The position numbers and the translations under genes were made by a program. Below, piece after piece: positions 6,082-7,872 of a stretch of DNA of 7,872 nt. Where the stretch lies: NCBI GenBank assembly GCA_903929325.1, contig CAIYUD010000215.1:1-7872 (forward strand), read 5' to 3'. Each line of letters starts with the position of its first letter. Position 1 is the first letter of the stretch. This stretch comes from an uncultured Opitutia bacterium. Lineage in GTDB: Bacteria; Verrucomicrobiota; Verrucomicrobiia; Opitutales; UBA953. The notes under the pieces were generated by a model. It worked only from the letters and a program-made list of their open reading frames with translations, did not search any database and had not been told where the DNA came from.

Positions 6082-7457
6082 ACCGCGCCATCCTTCTAGC
6101 AATCATGCTCTGTGGCTGCGCTGCAGGACCCGACTATACACGACCCGCTTTACCGCTTCCGACGGAGTTTGATAATTCAACATCCGAAGGCACCAAAGCG
6201 ATTGACCGTACATGGTGGAAAGCTTTCCAGGATCCATTGCTCGATGGTTTGGTGGAACGTGCGCTCACCGGTAATCAAGATTTGATAGCCGCGAGTGCAC
6301 GTGTCGATCAGGCGATTGCGGTTTTGGGTGGCATTGAAGCTGCTGGGCTTCCTGCAATCGATGCACGAGCTGGCTTTGAGCGCAGAAAGTACAGCACGGA
6401 TTTAGCGGCGAATCCACCTGTAGGTACGCCACGGCAACGTGATAACGCTGCAGCCGGACTTTCGCTGTCGTATGAAATTGATATCTGGGGTCGTGCGCGT
6501 CGTGCGCGCGAAGCCTCACAAGCGATGCTTCAGTCGGGCCGTGAAGCACTCTACGCTGCTGAGCTTTCGGTTTCGGCGTTAGTTGTTAGGACGTATGTTG
6601 AGCTCCGTTCGGTGGATACCGAGTGGGTTGCGTCCGAAGATGCTGTGAAAGCGCGCGAGGAGTCGCTGCGTGTGGCGAAATTACGCGAGAGCACGGGTAA
6701 TGCTTTGCTGGGTGAGGCTGCACGGGCAGAAGGTGCGCGAGCTGGGGCTCTTACCCGTTTGTCGATGGTAAGGCGCCAACGAGCTGCCTTGGAGAATCTT
6801 CTCGGTACGTTGGTGGGTGATCCCTCTTTGAAAGTCGCACCGAGTCAGACGGCACTCGTCATCCCTTCTGCACCGGCTGCCGGTCTGCCATCATCCTTAC
6901 TTGAACGTCGACCAGACGTTCGCCAAGCCGAGCAGTTGGCCATTTCCGCTAATGCGCAAATTGGCGTCGCCAAGGCTTCAGCCTTTCCGGCGCTCACATT
7001 GACTGCGGGCTTAGGCTCAGAGAGCCGAGAACTTTCGGGACTTTTTGCGAGTCCAGCAGCGACATCTGCCGTCGGTTTATCGATTGAGCAAAATATCTTG
7101 GATTGGGGTCGGGCTGGTCGCGCAACGGATGCCGCTGAAGCAGCCGCTAAAGTCGCCGCTGCCACCTATGCGCAGTCGGTTCTCGATGCCTTACGTGAAA
7201 CACGCGACGCATTGGTAGTTTTACGCGAGGCAACCATTGTTTCCGAAGCTACCGAGCGCCAGGCGATTGCCGCCGAGCAGTTACGTAATTTTGCCCAAAA
7301 GCGTTTTGATGCAGGCGAGATTGGTTCAGCAGAGTTTGCGGATGCGCGCGTCGTCTATGCGGATTCCGTTTCCGCAGTCGCCAGTGCCCGTCGCGATCGC
7401 ATCCATGCCCACGTCCAACTTATCAAAGCATTGGGCGGCGGGTATGATGGGGAGTGA
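6078..7457 (+). CDS. Outer-membrane efflux channel lipoprotein, NodT/OprM family (TolC superfamily)
   Basis: This 459-residue protein would form the trimeric exit duct of the tripartite pump. The N-terminus MNRAILLAIMLCGC is a lipoprotein signal with lipidation at Cys14, directly followed by the family signature AAGPDYTRP (15-23) and then W-W-K-A-F-x-D-P-L-L-D-x-L-V (46-59). The internal duplication typical of the fold is visible: SLSYEIDIWGRARR (129-142) and SIEQNILDWGRAGR (335-348) occupy equivalent strand-to-helix positions in the two halves. LPSSLLERRPDVRQAE (270-285) is the conserved inter-repeat motif, and the C-terminus ALGGGY (451-456) is also standard. Long Ala-rich helices with Arg/Glu fill the rest, matching the tunnel coiled coils. 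Length matches the family. The ATG overlaps the pump stop codon by 4 bp (ATGA), so translation is probably coupled. The 7-nt repeat tract starts at the base after its stop. Confidence 0.96.
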   Translation: MNRAILLAIMLCGCAAGPDYTRPALPLPTEFDNSTSEGTKAIDRTWWKAFQDPLLDGLVERALTGNQDLIAASARVDQAIAVLGGIEAAGLPAIDARAGFERRKYSTDLAANPPVGTPRQRDNAAAGLSLSYEIDIWGRARRAREASQAMLQSGREALYAAELSVSALVVRTYVELRSVDTEWVASEDAVKAREESLRVAKLRESTGNALLGEAARAEGARAGALTRLSMVRRQRAALENLLGTLVGDPSLKVAPSQTALVIPSAPAAGLPSSLLERRPDVRQAEQLAISANAQIGVAKASAFPALTLTAGLGSESRELSGLFASPAATSAVGLSIEQNILDWGRAGRATDAAEAAAKVAAATYAQSVLDALRETRDALVVLREATIVSEATERQAIAAEQLRNFAQKRFDAGEIGSAEFADARVVYADSVSAVASARRDRIHAHVQLIKALGGGYDGE

Positions 7458-7492
7458 AGACGAGAGACTAAAGACTAAGGACGAAGGACTAA
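7458..7492 (+). repeat. Five tandem 7-nt units, consensus RGACKAR
   Basis: The consecutive units are AGACGAG, AGACTAA, AGACTAA, GGACGAA and GGACTAA, with no gaps. The first base follows the channel stop codon directly. A weaker 7-nt rhythm, AGTAGAA, AGTAAAA, AGAGATA, appears again at 7505-7525. No terminator hairpin is present in this part. Confidence 0.8.
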
Positions 7493-7528
7493 AGGCTGCG
7501 GAAGAGTAGAAAGTAAAAAGAGATACAT

Positions 7529-7629
7529 GGACGGCGGCGACTGCGTCGCCTATGACGGCGGGCTTCGCCCTACGACGGCAGCTCGCATGCGAGCTTACGA
7601 CGGCGTTCGGCCATTGGCCTCACTACGAC
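7529..7629. repeat. Array of four different hairpins joined by a TAYGACGGC linker
   Basis: The linker occurs as GGACGGC (partial, 7529-7535), TATGACGGC (7551-7559), TACGACGGC (7571-7579), TACGACGGC (7596-7604) and TACGAC (7624-7629). Between the copies lie unrelated inverted repeats: GGCGAC-TGC-GTCGCC (7536-7550), GGGC-TTC-GCCC (7560-7570), the perfect palindrome AGCTCGCATGCGAGCT (7580-7595), and GGCC-ATT-GGCC (7609-7619) within GTTCGGCCATTGGCCTCAC. Linker starts are 20, 25 and 28 bases apart, so the repeats do not stay in one reading frame. None of the hairpins is followed by a T run on either strand, so they are not textbook intrinsic terminators, though some role at the ends of the two convergent transcripts is possible. 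The element type is not one I can name. Confidence 0.85.
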
Positions 7630-7664
7630 TTAAAAAGAAGCGGAGAGGCTGGGCAGATAGACAG

Positions 7665-7685
7665 GAATTAAGAATTAAAAATTAA
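7665..7685. repeat. AT-rich tandem 7-nt units, GAATTAA type
   Basis: Three contiguous units read GAATTAA, GAATTAA and AAATTAA. Base composition differs sharply from the GC-rich hairpin array about 35 bp upstream, and the bases between (7630-7664) are purine-rich with no repeat that I can see. Each unit ends in TAA, and the 7-nt period places these stops in all three forward frames. Confidence 0.75.
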
Positions 7686-7696
7686 GAGAGAAGCAG

Positions 7697-7746
7697 CCAG
7701 CTAAACAGCTAACCAGCTATTACCGCTACCACCGCTAATACCGCTA
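7697..7746. repeat. Tandem 8-nt units (CAGCTAA type) passing into 9-nt units (ACCGCTA type)
   Basis: CCAGCTAA, ACAGCTAA and CCAGCTAT (7697-7720) are followed by TTACCGCTA, CCACCGCTA and ATACCGCTA (7720-7746, sharing base 7720). Both kinds of unit contain GCTA, so the second may derive from the first with a changed period. The tract ends one base before the stop codon of the converging gene. All six GCTA copies give a TAG on the minus strand. Confidence 0.8.
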
Positions 7747-7747
7747 C

Positions 7748-7872
7748 TTACCTCGTAATCTCAATCTCGCCCAGTACAGCCCCTGCGCAGGTGCGATCTT
7801 GTGCGATCCAGTATGGGGCGTCGCGGTTGGCAAAGCGAATGTAGTGTCGTGCGTCGGCACCGGCAGGTGCAC
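7748..7872 (-). CDS. C-terminal fragment of an unidentified protein (start outside window)
   Basis: A minus-strand frame runs from the right edge to TAA at 7748-7750 and encodes 40 residues, including HYIRFANRDAPYWIA and AGAVLGEIEITR at the end. Codons are mostly G-first, which suits a coding frame, and the other two minus frames look less natural in codon use. An aromatic strand pattern closing with (L)GEIEI is reminiscent of the last strand of discoidin-like or other beta-sandwich modules in carbohydrate-active enzymes, but this is a weak impression and I do not assign a family. It converges on the efflux operon across the repeat mosaic. Confidence 0.5.
   Translation of the reverse strand, partial: APAGADARHYIRFANRDAPYWIAQDRTCAGAVLGEIEITR

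Noticed and set aside
7529..7629. CRISPR array or integron attC site
   Set aside because: The conserved element is only 9 nt and the intervening stretches are palindromes of unequal length, with no attC R/L box layout and no cas or integrase gene in view.
7529..7629. Intrinsic (Rho-independent) terminator for the efflux operon
   Set aside because: None of the stems is followed by a T tract on either strand; a termination role is possible but not of the canonical form.
7527..7685. 52-codon open frame (ATG at 7527) through the hairpin array
   Set aside because: The linker copies fall in different frames and the sequence is explained by inverted repeats; there is no good ribosome binding site.
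7744..7872. Alternative minus frame at the right edge ending AQGLYWARLRLRGK
   Set aside because: The GLY motif recalls TruA C-termini, but codon pattern and residue composition favour the frame ending at 7748; the choice is not certain.

Overview
The window is a chromosome-like stretch from a diderm (Gram-negative-type) bacterium. It holds the end of an outer-membrane beta-barrel gene, a tRNA-Leu gene, an exported Sel1-repeat protein, a small DUF3147-type membrane protein, a complete three-gene RND multidrug-type efflux operon, a repeat-packed convergent intergenic region, and the C-terminus of one more gene. The outer-membrane lipoprotein channel, the RND pump and the C-terminal Phe of the barrel require an outer membrane. 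The tRNA lacks an encoded CCA. Shine-Dalgarno motifs are weak or badly spaced at several starts, and the downstream intergenic DNA is made of short phased repeats and hairpins. From memory this resembles Verrucomicrobiota of the Opitutales/Puniceicoccales type. That placement is an inference, not a demonstrated identity.

Layout: 2-379 (+) is the 3' end of a beta-barrel gene. At 433-513 (+) lies tRNA-Leu(UAA) with a plausible promoter in front. The Sel1-like-repeat gene at 531-1298 (-) converges on the tRNA with only 17 bp between them. A 97-bp divergent spacer separates it from the DUF3147-like gene at 1396-1734 (+). A 93-bp spacer (1735-1827) follows, with a candidate promoter, an 11-codon leader ORF and competing short stems. 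Then comes the efflux operon on the + strand: lipoprotein periplasmic adaptor (1828-2949), RND inner-membrane pump (2953-6081) and NodT/OprM-type outer-membrane channel (6078-7457). The genes are separated by 3 bp and then joined by a 4-bp ATGA overlap, so they are almost certainly co-transcribed and translationally coupled. Together they would form a proton-driven tripartite pump spanning both membranes. No regulator gene is present in the window.

The region 7458-7747, between the channel gene and a converging partial gene (7748-7872, -), is the least ordinary part. Much of it is short phased repeats: 7-nt units starting at the base after the channel stop codon, an array of four different hairpins joined by a 9-nt linker TAYGACGGC, AT-rich 7-nt units, then 8-nt and 9-nt units that end one base before the converging gene's stop codon. 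I do not recognise this mosaic as a CRISPR array, integron cassette site or canonical REP element. It is the best candidate here for something undescribed.
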